Below are positions 49,901-60,900 of a stretch of 64,000 nt of DNA, in pieces; the first letter of the stretch is position 1; each line of letters opens with the position of its first letter. The stretch comes from Sthenelais limicola. Its lineage: Eukaryota; Annelida; Polychaeta; Phyllodocida; Sigalionidae. The notes under the pieces are model-generated. The model saw nothing but the letters and a program-made list of their open reading frames with translations. It was not told the DNA's origin and ran no database searches. The stretch covers positions 130,310,755 to 130,374,754 of the forward strand of contig OW804094.1 in assembly GCA_942159475.1 (NCBI GenBank). The letters are read 5' to 3'. The position numbers and the translations under genes are program-made.

Positions 49901-51922
49901 ATGATAGGATCAATAAATTTTAACTGAACTGTGTCTTAAATTTGGGTTATTTGAGAGGATTGGTCAAAACAAATTGTACATTTCTGGCAACTTCTCCCAT
50001 ACTCTGTCTTGATTACAGTGTGATCTTTGAAAGCAATGGTTTATTCTAATTATCCCCATCTGTCATGTATATTGCTATGTCGTACGTCCATCTCTGTACT
50101 AGACAAACCATTATCTTGATTACAAACCCACCCCATGGCTTAGATGTCAATTGGACTCTGATTAGCCCGTCCCTCCCTCTGTGAAGTGCTTTTATTTGGG
50201 ATAGACCGGTCATTCGTTGACCTTTTCTTTCCTGCAGGCAACAGAATGTGAATACGTTTCCTCTCTCTGTCGCCCCACTCTCACTCTTCCATCCTCTATT
50301 CTGCGACTTAATGCAAGTCTCAAACATAGCCTATAGGAAGGCAACTCTGTTTATTTGGGTCAGCCACTTGCTTCTTTAAAATGGATCTAAATAGAAAATA
50401 TGAAGCATGCTGAAATTGGTTCGGGCTACTTCCCACTCTATCATCTTTATCTATTTGTTTTCCTGCCTAATATTGATTCTTCAAGACAGAGAAAGAGGCT
50501 CATACAACCAGTTTTCCCACACCATAGTACACTGAGACACCGACTGACAAAACCATCGCGCGATAGAGAAAAACACACTGGAAGCTTAGTCCTGCGGTCA
50601 TGAAACCGCTAAACATTCTCCGATTTCACTCTTTAGATTTTGAAAGCATCAAGCAACCTCGGCGCATCCCGTTCGTTTTATGAGTGCCAAAATCTTGGCA
50701 AAAACTTGAGGATTAATGAAGGGCAAATGGATCGCGCCTGTCGGAAACTAGGTTACACGACACCTGTTTCCCCGTGATTGACAATCAGAGAGCTATTATT
50801 TTTGATGGGGCTATTCAAATATGGCTTTATCCAATTGTCAATATTTGTATTTAAACAAAAATTCTCATTTGAAAATCAAAATGTTGAGTCATCACTTTGA
50901 GGCCGGGGCACCGCACTAATTGTTGATAAAAAATGGGTTAATTTTAGAGATTTTAAGGATCATGAAACAATAGAATTATCGATACAACTCAAGGCCAGGT
51001 GTCCAATATGGTCAATATTCGTGCGATCGCATGTGAAGAGTTTCAATCAAGAAGATTATTTTCACAAGGTTTTTACACATCCAGTCTGCTTTAGTCACAA
51101 ACAAATGAACGGTGCTCATTTCCTCACGCTTTTAGTCCATTTTCTCACTAGTATTTGCGGTACCAGGAACTTTCTAAAGTACTAATGGAACAGACATAAT
51201 GCTTACAATCAAATAGATGTACTTTTGAATTGCTTTTGCTTGTAGCCCTGGAAATAAAAGCACTGCTGCAGGAAATGTGATTGAAGTTTGCTAAAAGATT
51301 CACTCTGTTTTGTAGACGAAGTTCCCCGAGATCGATTGGCCCACTGGGAGTGAAGGGGGAATAATGACAGAATACTCCAAATGTGAGTTTATATTTGGTA
51401 CCCAATCGATCATGTGAAGGTATACTAAATTTATGCTTTTCTCTTATACCGGAATCCTATTTTTTCTAAAGAGTTCTAGGCAAAGCACCAAACACTTTAG
51501 TTCACAGCTATTTTTCATTCATATTCATACTCTTTTCTGTGATAAACGTCCCACTAAGCTCAGTCCCGAGAAGTAGGCCTTTTGCCTGCCATTTCTTCAA
51601 TTAATTAGATGCTTGACAGTCGAATGTTAAAAATGCATACCCTTAACGCAGGAGTAACTGGCTTCCAGATAAGCTGTGAGATCTTTTGGACAGGGCTGGT
51701 AGTTGTCCCTTAGGGTTGGAATGTTGAAGTGACACCGCCGCCTACCGGAACACCGCCGATCTAGCTCTTCCAGTACGTCTGCTGCACACGTTATGTAGCC
51801 ATAGTCACGTGATACACAACGTCCAACGCGCATGCGTCCATAGCGAGCGCTCTTCATCAAGATGACCTCATCTGACTCGCACTGGGCGTCGAATGACTCA
51901 AACTGACAGTAGTCGCGGAGCC
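31139..51922 (-). CDS. Single-pass receptor-like protein: SUEL lectin, CUB-like, Sushi, TM, Gly-rich tail (5' end missing)
   Basis: Five minus-strand exons join in frame: 51922-51641 (SUEL lectin), 49162-48773 (CUB-like), 39788-39636 (Sushi), 32583-32496 (membrane segment) and 31940-31139 (cytoplasmic tail to TAA). Phases are 1,1,1,1,2. They give about 570 residues of a type I membrane protein. Each extracellular module sits in its own phase 1-1 exon, so a further skipped module exon cannot be excluded. The signal peptide and first exon were not found and must lie above 52 kb. The modules imply ligand or carbohydrate recognition at the cell surface; the tail of about 270 residues has a YxxM motif but no kinase or other enzyme domain. 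I do not recognise a named family; receptor-like proteins mixing these modules occur in invertebrates. Confidence 0.82.
31941..32495 (-). other. Receptor intron between the membrane and tail exons
   Basis: GT-AG intron of 555 bp; no repeats or other exons noted. Confidence 0.7.
32496..32583 (-). CDS. Receptor exon: transmembrane segment
   Basis: Acceptor TTATTTTCAG and donor AAG|GTACGT; 88 bp, phase 1 to 2. It encodes a hydrophobic helix (LLIAISIGVIVGIMMGLVML, then IFVFVF) and a basic stop-transfer RRR that continues into the next exon (RSRRRRLRNK). The orientation is type I, inferred from the basic cytoplasmic flank and the extracellular modules upstream. Confidence 0.88.
32584..39635 (-). 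other. 7-kb receptor intron (Sushi to membrane exon)
   Basis: No further exon was confirmed. A 14-base C run lies at 34545-34558. A plus-strand open frame of 178 codons at 35415-35951 has no ATG at its start and no recognisable motif. From about 36 kb the GC content looks higher. Confidence 0.5.
34545..34558 (+). repeat. Poly-C tract (14 C)
   Basis: Fourteen consecutive C inside the receptor intron, followed by C-rich sequence (CCCTCCCCCAC). Likely length-variable. Confidence 0.85.
39636..39788 (-). CDS. Receptor exon: Sushi (CCP) module
   Basis: Acceptor CTTTTTCAG and donor AAAG|GTAAGC; 153 bp, phase 1-1. Four cysteines in Sushi order: GCPDPTPPKSAWVQ, AVVRCNHTSETWYLTC, then SWIGSVSNC with the conserved Trp before the last cysteine. 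Only about 50 residues, slightly short for the family. Two N-glycosylation sequons (NHT and NCT). Confidence 0.88.
39789..48772 (-). other. 9-kb receptor intron (CUB-like to Sushi exon)
   Basis: It contains the full-length GTTGCATA element at 39970-40156 and an imperfect hairpin near 41131-41172 (GATTGCCATCGCC with GGCGATGGCGAATC). Several ORFs of 90-123 codons on both strands overlap each other and lack motifs. No supported gene. Confidence 0.45.
39970..40156 (+). mobile_element. MITE, best-preserved copy of the GTTGCATA family
   Basis: The ends are GCCCGTTGCATAACAAATCA and, inverted, GCCTGTTGCATACGAAATCC. The inside contains AACTTTTAGGGAAGGAATTT and GCCATACAGAC, which recur at 17.1 kb (inverted) and 49.4 kb. 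A TATATA run lies in the middle. No coding capacity. Confidence 0.75.
48773..49162 (-). CDS. Receptor exon: CUB-like module
   Basis: 390 bp, phase 1-1, donor GAAG|GTAAGG. The peptide shows the CUB pattern: SGYISSLPVAETGYGSSRC, then IIQGLPGQTINFTLFGL, RCPYHAIV, SLCATKHRRTESIYVSKG and a final VQALLRFEG. Four cysteines are placed as in CUB domains (two disulfides), with several N-glycosylation sequons. The acceptor is CAAGTAG|CG; an alternative AG three bases earlier (start 49165) would add one valine in the same frame. Confidence 0.85.
49365..49535 (+). mobile_element. MITE, degraded GTTGCATA-family copy
   Basis: Same order of blocks as 39970-40156: GCATAAGAATTCCGTATAC, TTTCTTCCTTAGCTACTTTT, GCATTTGCTATACAGACTATG and ACCTACACAAGCAAGG. 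The ends are worn, so the boundaries are approximate. Confidence 0.55.
49746..49881 (+). repeat. Inverted repeat pair, arm 1
   Basis: Matches the reverse complement of 51167-51303 with scattered mismatches. Shared blocks include TTTTAGCAAACTTCAATCAC, CTACAAGCAAAAGCAATTCA and TGTCTGTTCCATTAGTACTT. Confidence 0.85.
51167..51303 (-). repeat. Inverted repeat pair, arm 2
   Basis: Reverse complement of arm 1 at 49746-49881; both lie in the same intron. The short open frame that both share (reading FISRATSKSNS) comes from the repeat and shows no sign of being a gene. Confidence 0.85.
51641..51922 (-). CDS. Receptor exon: SUEL / galactose-binding lectin module
   Basis: Acceptor CTCTTTGCAG and donor AAGG|GTATGC; 282 bp, phase 1-1. 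Eight cysteines in the family order: DYCQFESF, AQC, KSARYGRMRVGRC, YITC, DRRCSGRRRC, YQPCPKD and ASYSC. The YGR motif of rhamnose-binding lectins is present, but the DPC motif reads QPC. The module opens the known extracellular part. In the phase required, earlier sequence must supply a signal peptide. Confidence 0.88.
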
Positions 51923-54900
51923 CTGCAAAGAGAGACAGAAGATGGGTTGTTTTAGGAAGGGGAACACATTTCTCTTACAGATAGGAGATATGACATAGGT
52001 TGTTATCAGTGCGGCGCTGCTATCAGCACACTCTCTACCCGGGGGTTTTCGCATCATTTAACTTAGGCTCTTACCATAACTTTGCAAGCTGGCGTATGGG
52101 ATGAAAACAAATATCGATCGATCGGCAGGACGCCTTTAATATCGCAGAAGACTCGACCAAGACGTTTATAAGGTTTAGCCACGTGGCGACCTCTATTCCA
52201 GAAGTAAAACACCCTCTTCTGATGATGGCGCTGATAAAAAAGCTAGAAGGGCAAGCAGTGTAAGGCGAATTCCTCTTCCAATTATACAATCATTGACTTT
52301 TCTCGGTCACTTTATCAAGAGATTACAGAAGAGGTCAAGACAATAAGGAGAGGGATCAAAGTGTGGTGTGTTTTTCGGCGTCTGACGGTAGATGGCGCGC
52401 CTTATGGCCGAGCAGATGATGAGGGACCCGTTATTGAACGCTTGCAAGAAGTTGGGCGGACACAGGATTCTCTGGCGGGATTACCGACCCACCCCTCACC
52501 AACTTTATTCATACCCCTTGGTCGAATATGCACAAGTAGAAAGTGCCTCTGGCCACCCTTCACAGGCCGCACGTTTGATGTTGGCCGCCAATCAATTGAC
52601 ATCGGCGTGTGTTACATCTTGTTGCGCGGAGGAACACTGAGGGGCGTTGGAGTAAAGGGGCCAACGCGCCTCCGCACAAGGACCCATGGACAATCGCGCG
52701 AACGTCTGTGCGCCTTGACTGGGCAAGGTTATAGAGGCCGTCCACTCACACAAACCTGTATGAATGGGGCTTCACACCCGCTGGCCCCCTGATAAACCAT
52801 GCTGCACAGGCTGGCGAGCTGACCGTCCTAATCTGGGATGGGATCAAGGAAATGCTTTCAAATCACAACGACAGGGCAATCCATAACAAAGTATAACGTC
52901 TGATATTTGGCCTCGAACCATCTCCCTCTCCCTCTAAGTGCACTGGCCGATGAAAGAGCATCGCGCGAGGGGTTTTGATGATGTATTCACGTATGGATTG
53001 GTAATAATACTTCTGGACACACCACAAAAAGCCCCACTGAACTATTATCTGAAAAGTCGAAGGCGCCTTATTTTCCAAATAGAGGAAGTCAATCCCCAAG
53101 ATCTTGTCCTCGTCTATCTTAGGACTTTATATGCAGTCAGAGAATAAAAGATGCACCCTCTATTGAAAAGCAGTGGTTAATATTTTATCCAATACAGATG
53201 CCAATACCTGGTAGTGACATTACGGTGGATGTTCACATACCCCTCTCTACTTAGACCAATAGCAAAAATGGATTTTATACTCGCATGTGCGAGTGGCCAA
53301 TATATATGAACAACCCCGCAAAGAAATAAAATGCAGCTGCAGCTTCCTCCCACGATTATAATTTTGACTGCAGGAGATTAGCTATCAACCTCCGGGGAGG
53401 CATCTAGATGCGTTCGATTTAGATATTATCAGACCAATTTATACCAAGGGGACATATCTCCGGAGACAAAAACAAAACATTGATTTCTTATTCTTTGGGC
53501 TGAACAGAGTTAACCAGGCGGAGGGAATTCTATTCATTGGTGTCTTGATGACACCTAGGGCACGCCTTCTGTGACACATGTAGAGATACGAAGTAATACC
53601 ATCCGAGCAAAACCCCCTTGCTGCGTTAAACAGCGTTAATATTTAATACAGTGGGTGTACATTGAATTGGAAAGTGTTAACTGACTCAAAGCTATGGAAG
53701 TATGGTTGTTGTTCCGGCATCACATTAGGTCTGATTATCAACAACTGCCACCCATTTCCCCGCGTCTTGACGCCTGTGGCAAAATGCCATTTCCATATAC
53801 TACTCGACCTACAAACGCTGGCGGCGGGCTTGGAACGGGGCCCACTAAGCCAATGGTTCGGATTTGTCCTTCATTGCATCAATACTGTAACACATTGTAT
53901 ATGGAAGCTTCCTAGTTAAACCCTCTGTACATCTACGTCGGCTTAAGTGGCTGCCACACAGTTCTATTACCGATAGTTCTGTAATTAGGATTATCACCAG
54001 ACAAACAGGTCAAACACGTCCAAACGAATGAATTATATATTAAACGTTGCGCAAACACCCCGGGCAAAGTTGTCAATCATTAAATCGATGGTATCAGTTT
54101 ATTTAGATACGCTGCCGTTTTGATTATAATCAATCAGCTTTCATGACACATGCAAGCACAGGGACTATAAAATGTTCCAACGCGATTTCGTAACTTAGTT
54201 TTAAAGTCATTAAATCGAAATCTTGGCAGGTGCCCACATATTAATTGAACCATGGTTGGGGGACTGCTTAAATGCACAATATTGTTCGTTCCTGTCATTT
54301 GAGAACACATTGATGTGAACATCAGTCATGAATTGCTAAGAATTGTTGAAAGATGAACTAGGATACTAAGAAGACGATATCTAAAACTGCTGAAGAGCGA
54401 GGAAAAGACTCATACTATTGGCAATAATTGTGTGTTGGAAGCCCGATTAAAAACGTGATGAAAATCGACGCGGCACTCTAAAGGAAATAATCAAGCACAT
54501 TTCTTAGCTCTCAGCTAATTTTACAACGGAAAAAGCTATTCTCTGCTGCCTTAGGACAAAAAACAACTCACAGGTTATGACGTCAAGCGATGATATGGTA
54601 AATCATTTCATAGCTCTAAGTAGCATATGACAAGTGGCCTAATGAACAGGCTATATATGCTAATAATTTTTTATCACCTGCTTTCATGCTACTGACAGAA
54701 AGATTTACATCTCGGTACAAAGCTCAGGCTAAGGTTGCCCCTGTAGAAAGCTAATTTAAAATAGATGTTATCTAAATCATTATAAGCACATCCTCAATAA
54801 TTAGCCATAGGGATTACACTGGGATAGCGTTGACATTCAGTATGATATTTACTATCGGTTCTCGCTTGCAATATAGGCCATAGTAAAGCACAAAACAATC

Positions 54901-57900
54901 ACGATTGCCATTCATTACGTGAGACAAAAGTACCGATCTCAGAGAAAGCTCCGGAAATGAAGTGATGGTAACAAATGCTGTTGCAGCTGTGGTGACCTGT
55001 ACACTTAGATAAATCCGATAATTTGTGAGATTTACTGAAGGAGGGACGTAGTGATAACGGTTTACAGCAGGGCTGGTAGGACATTTATCTGAATTTGGGT
55101 AGGTGTAAGACAGGGGTGAACGAGTAGGGAAGCAGCCGCCTCTAGAATACAAAGAAGATGGGGGGCTGAAGTACAGGGGCCCAGCGTGGAGTGACCGATA
55201 CCACTATATACATGGGGCGTGTGGGAATCGGGAAGGTGGTGTGTGGGTGTTGGTGTGTGTACTCTGTGTGTACTCGGAGTTCGATCAACTGTTACCGGTA
55301 GAACGATTGCCGCCAACCCAATATATCGCCCGAGCACCAGGCATTAGACATCTATACCTGTTTTGACTGCTCATATCTAACAGAAGAGATGGCCTTTCCT
55401 GGTTAGGGGAGAAAAGCGGGCCTGTGACCGGGCTGGGGTGTGTATTTTACACCGTTGTACACAGGGGTTTATGGATCGGCCTGGCTGGTGGTCAGTTCAG
55501 ACTACACTGAATCATGCAGAATGTAGTAGAGGCATTACGGAGGCTGCCACCCCTTACCGTGCTTCGGGTTTGTGCCCGTAGCTAGCAGGGAAGTGTGATC
55601 AATGAGGCAGTACCCCTGTAATTAAAACGATTATACACGATGGTCCGCACCGGTCGTTATGGATCAAGTGGCCATAGTACATCACCTGGACTGTGACAAC
55701 ACGTGTTTGGTCGATGCCCAACAGGGGCTGTCGACGCCACATATGTTCAGTTCAATGGCATAGAATGACGCAGTGGAGCGAGAGGGAGGTTGCTGATCGG
55801 TGTCCCGACCCTCTGCCGAAGTGTAATATATTTTTATGCGCACTAAACGCACGGGACAGGAAGTTCTAGATCAAATCAAAAGGTGGAAGAAGAAAGGTGC
55901 ATACATATATATACTATAGGAGAACAATAACCATTTGTAATATGGACGCGTATGGTTTTTTTTCTATACTAGAAAATTGAAGGTACGTCGTATAGTCTAT
56001 AGGTTCGCTGGAAGAAACTATACCGGAGCCCAGCGTGTCTGTTTTGACAGCTTGCAATTCATTTGTCGCAAAGGCCACGCTTTCCATAATTTGATTCTCT
56101 CCATATGTATTGGCAGACGAGAGTCCGTGACGTCACGTTGTTGGGAATACTATTGGTGAACATCGCAATGGTTGTCTGATAAATACCCTATTTGTTCTAA
56201 CCCCATTCTATGCCATTATTTGCTCTAGATAAAGATTCTTACTCATCTAGATCTCATCTAAATCTCAATATTTGAGAGCATGTTTATGGGTGCAAATCTG
56301 TCTTTTTTCCAGTTATGAGTGCATTAGAATAGATCATCTTAGCTCGGAGCCACCATACAATTTTTTATTCAAGTTAAGGTACTATGTCTCTCACAAAAAA
56401 ACGGTACACAACATCTGTAGATCTTACAAAGCTTCTTTGTGTAAGATTGTGTCAAAGAATCAAAGAGTATTGAAGGGGGTGCTGCCTTTTGTATACACCA
56501 ACATATATATTCCTAGACGTCGGTATATATTATTACACATATTATATTCTTTATTAAAAATAAATAATACTATACAAGACTCCAATATGAAAGGCGTTAC
56601 AAACTATATCGGCACAGAGTATATTATATGAACTATACCACCTCAATAAAGGCCGTCACTGTCCAGTGTTTCAAATTTAGAAATCTCAAAGCCAGCTGCT
56701 TCTGTCATGATGGACGGCGGTCTAAGATATTCTGTATAATAACTTCACTGTTTCTGCTCGATACAAAAGGGCGGTGGGTCATGACAACACTGAGCAAATC
56801 ATCGCCGTCAAGGTCACTTTAAATCACAGGCCTGGATAGGAAAGGAATATTCTGAAAGGTGAAATTCATTAGCTTTAAGCTGAAATGCTTTCATATAGGA
56901 AAATCTCCGGAGATGAATATTCAACAAGAAGGTGCTGCTGTGCCTTTACCATCGCCATGATTTATTCGAAAGGGTGTAGAGTAGAGGGCCAAGGGGTGAA
57001 ACGTACGTATGCATGGGAGCATAATAGAACGTCCCTAGGTCTACCTATATGCAGCGATGAAATATTTCACCCAAGGACCCTGGGCACACTTTCCATTTTC
57101 AAATAAAAATATCATTACACGTAGAGCCAATCAGCAAATGCTCTGAGAAATTGCTAGCAGTTTTGTTAACCGTGTGAAAGTCAGGCTGAACATCACAGTC
57201 AGTGCTGGTTTAGAATAACACAGTAGTGTCAACGTTCATTATTCCCCCGTTTTCATAACATAGGCGCTAGTGTCGTTGACCGCTCTTAGTAGGAGAACAA
57301 ATATCAAGGGAAGATTATGCATTTGCATTGTGGAACTACGCCAAATTTTTATTGGGATTCGATCGAGCTCTGTGTACAAATGCACTCACTGCTAACAATC
57401 TGTGAAGGCAGGAGCGGTGAAAGAATGCCATCTCATAATTGATGTTCACAGGAGATGGCTGTTCTTATAGAGGTATTATTCACTGTAATTCCTTCTGTGA
57501 TACATGACATTGCTTTCAGGATCACAAAATTGTTTGTCAGGCCATGCAAAAGGCTAGACAGAACAAGTATATATACTACAAAGCCATAAAGGAGTACGCC
57601 CAATACATATATACATTACATAATGTTATATAACCTATTAACGTCTTGTATAGCTACTCCCACCTGTATGTTATACCTGTAAATCTAAGTAAATAGAGGG
57701 TTATTCTGCATTCGTAGAATCCAAACGAAAATGCATACACATGGTATCAAGGGAAACACAGAAATCTCTGAGCCCTCATCGTCAATATTTAAATGCAGAT
57801 TTGTCCGGCATATAGGGATTCATAAATGTATGTAGCGAGCAAGAAAATGCAAAAAAAAAAGAACTTGAGAGAGGAATGGTCTCAGTGCGATGTGGTTTCA

Positions 57901-60900
57901 TCATATCGTACACACATAGTGATGCATTACAGAGGCTTTGTAGTTGCAGATCATACATGAGATGCGGGACTGTAGGGGAAGGAAAAAGATGCCTCATCGG
58001 GAGGAGACTTGGCTCCCCAGTCTTGTGGAGATGTCGAAGGCAGGGATCAGCAAGTAAACCTACAGCTACTTGAAGTAGTGATCTATGGGGATCATATTTC
58101 AGACTGACTACTTTAAGGCACACAAGCCTAATGAATCACGAACCCCGGCCGCCATTCAACTGCCCGTCTCTGTCAATTCTTACGATGGGACTATTTAGTT
58201 TGAATAACAATCACCACCGTAAACATAGGCAGGAATGGGAAATGTTTGCCCTATCCTCCCCAGGCATTATTCACATCTTGCCTTCTGCTGTTCCAGTAAA
58301 TATCGAACGAGACATTGCGGGCATAGGGCACTTCCCAAAGTAGCCACTTCAGGCGTTAGGTCGGCCCAAGTCGAACAGCAGATAAAGACAGAATCATGAG
58401 CTGGCCATGCCATCGAAAATCAATATAGGACAGAAGTGAACGAAGGGAGAAACTGTGGATGGGACAGATCGTAATGGGGTTCAATGTCTAATATAAGAAT
58501 GCTAAGAATGGTATTAGGTGGTATGGAGTCCCGGATGATCCCAGCTGTGATGCCCCCTGAGTGGGACAGCTTTAAGTCCTCCTTTCGAACCGATGGGGGC
58601 TACTGTTATGAGTTATGCAGATATTTCCAGCAATATTCAATGGCCAAGCAAGTTGTCTCAGGGTCCAAGTTGACGAGAAACATATGATGAAGCCATGTCG
58701 ATGGCAAACAATCGGACTTTTCCCCCACGTTCCTGGACAGAAAACATGCAGTTCAGGGGTATCTAAAATTGAGCAATAATGGTGTTTTGCCAATCTTCGG
58801 TTCATATAGCCCAGAGGAAAGTAAATATTTAGGGTGCAAAAGATTCCTTTTGCCAATGAAATATTCAGTATAATTCATCGCAAACTCAGGCACGCAACAT
58901 CATCACATGATAAGCGATCTTGGAATAGCCTTGAGTTGGACTAACTTTGCATTCCTTTTTTGGCATGTTCTCATAATCGCCCACGATGAATGTGCGTGTG
59001 CAAGTTTATTACCTTGCCAAACTTCATTCCCCAAATTATATTTTAAATCGGTATTTAGCCTCGGGGATGCTTACTCGAAACACTTGTCAGTGGGAGGGTT
59101 ATTGATGTAGTTCCAAGTCTACAGTATTCACGTGTTGAAACTAAAAATGATTCATTGCTGGTAGAACCCTTTGAACACACTAGGTAGCAAAAGAAAGGTT
59201 GTCGCAAATGCCAATTTGTTATTCTAGATTCGATCATCAATTTACGTGCATTGCTAATGAAAGGTAATAATAACGATTCTTCCCTGATACAAACATAAGG
59301 TTACTGCACGGAGCCTACATTAATAATTTAATGCTATTCAATTCCTAGTCGATTGGATTCGCCCTTCCTACCGTCCCTAGTCATACTATTGGATTTTAAC
59401 TGACACAGTTCCCATCGTCCCTAATTCTCCCAATAACTGCTTCATAACTTGTATAGTTGTCGCCGTAGCCCTTATGCTCATTCCCCTCCCCTGCTCATAC
59501 ACATTGAAATCTATCGCAGGAAATTTGCAATTGTGGAAAACCCTGGGGCATGGTTCCTCGCAGTGATTCCAATACAGCTGCAATAGTCGGCGGCGGACTC
59601 TATTGCAACTGTTTAATCCTGAATTCCCCATTGCTATGACACATGGAGGGACAACCTGGAGGAATGTGGGTCAGGTTGAAATAGACAGAATGGGGAGATG
59701 ATACTAGCTGAGAAGGATGGAAGGATGAGGGGGATGCCTTGGGAGGAGGCTAACGGTTGTAGAAGCCTGGAAACAGGCCATGTGGCCATACCAACTCTTG
59801 GACTCTCAGAGAGGCTAGATAACGGTGGCATCCCGCTTTAGCTTTGATGTCCTCGCGGTGGGGCTGTTTGGAGCAGCAAACATCGCCAGAACCATCGCAT
59901 GCCATCGGCCCAATCCTGATTATAGGACGGCGACCACGGGGAATGGTTCCTAATCCCCAGATCTATGCAGGTCTGGGGCAAGTGGATTCGGGTCGCCAAT
60001 GGTTGATTCAGCGTCGAAATATTCGGAAATAATCGACCGTCTACCGTACAAGGTCCACTACGGCCCCAATTGGGTCTGTCAGGATGGCGAATGAAACCGG
60101 CATTTGGGAAATTGGGGCCAGTGCCGAGGCGTGGCGTTTGAAAGCATCGTTTGAAGGTAGGCGCAACAAATGAGGCATTGCAATAACAAATTGGAATATC
60201 CGAGAAGAGACATGCACACTCGGAATCGATGGACTCGAGAGAGCAAACTAGCATAGGAACTAGGCTGAAGTCTTGCGTGCCTAGTTGGAGGTAGAGATGT
60301 GTTCTCTACTCAAACTCCAGTCTTGTTCCAGTACTCCAGGGCCATGCTTCAGGAATCCTTCTCCCCAGAGGACTCAGACACATCGGGATCACAGGAGAAG
60401 TGGGGAGGTCTGATTCCCTACATCCAACAAAGGCACCTGAGAGATGTTTTCTTGTGCGTCAGGCAATCGCTCCTTTGGTGCTTTTCAAACGTTGCTGACG
60501 GCCGGTTCAATACCCTGTATTACTCACATGTATTGATAAAATATAGGTTTCTCCTCCAGCCCCTTACCCCCTGTGGAGTTTATGGCCACGCCTGAGAAGC
60601 GTGACCAATTCTATTATCATATTGTATCGAGAATAAAGCAAACCAAGTAGTGAGCCAACGAGCCCCAAATATGACAAATTGACGTTGAATTCCCTAGCCA
60701 ATTTCAGGCAATTGTGGGCCCAATGGCAGCACAATAGCTGCATCCTACTCTGCATAGCTAGGCTTTCTTCAGAGCCACAGCTGTGTGCTTTGATGTAAGA
60801 CAGTGGCTAGGGGCTAATTGAAGCCACTGTGAGTATTTGTTTTGCGTTGATGATTTGTGCTCTGATGGGATGCTGGTCATCAAGGGAAAAGAGGGTGGGC

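Larger units (their letters stand above)
49166..51640 (-). other. 2.5-kb receptor intron (SUEL to CUB-like exon)
   Basis: It holds a degraded GTTGCATA element and a pair of inverted repeats of about 136 bp (49746-49881 and 51167-51303). No other exon was seen. Confidence 0.55.

Noticed and set aside
49137..51405. Two similar short frames containing FISRATSKSNS and LFDCKHYVCSI
   Set aside because: They come from the two arms of one inverted repeat; the likeness reflects repeat copying, not a gene pair.
52361..52792. 143-codon plus-strand frame overlapping an 82-codon ATG frame and a minus-strand frame
   Set aside because: Several frames are open at once in GC-rich sequence, which points to low stop density rather than a gene; no motif or splice support.
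59838..60254. 138-codon minus-strand frame with several cysteines, considered as a 5' exon of the receptor
   Set aside because: No signal peptide, no recognisable module, and no splice border in the required phase 1.
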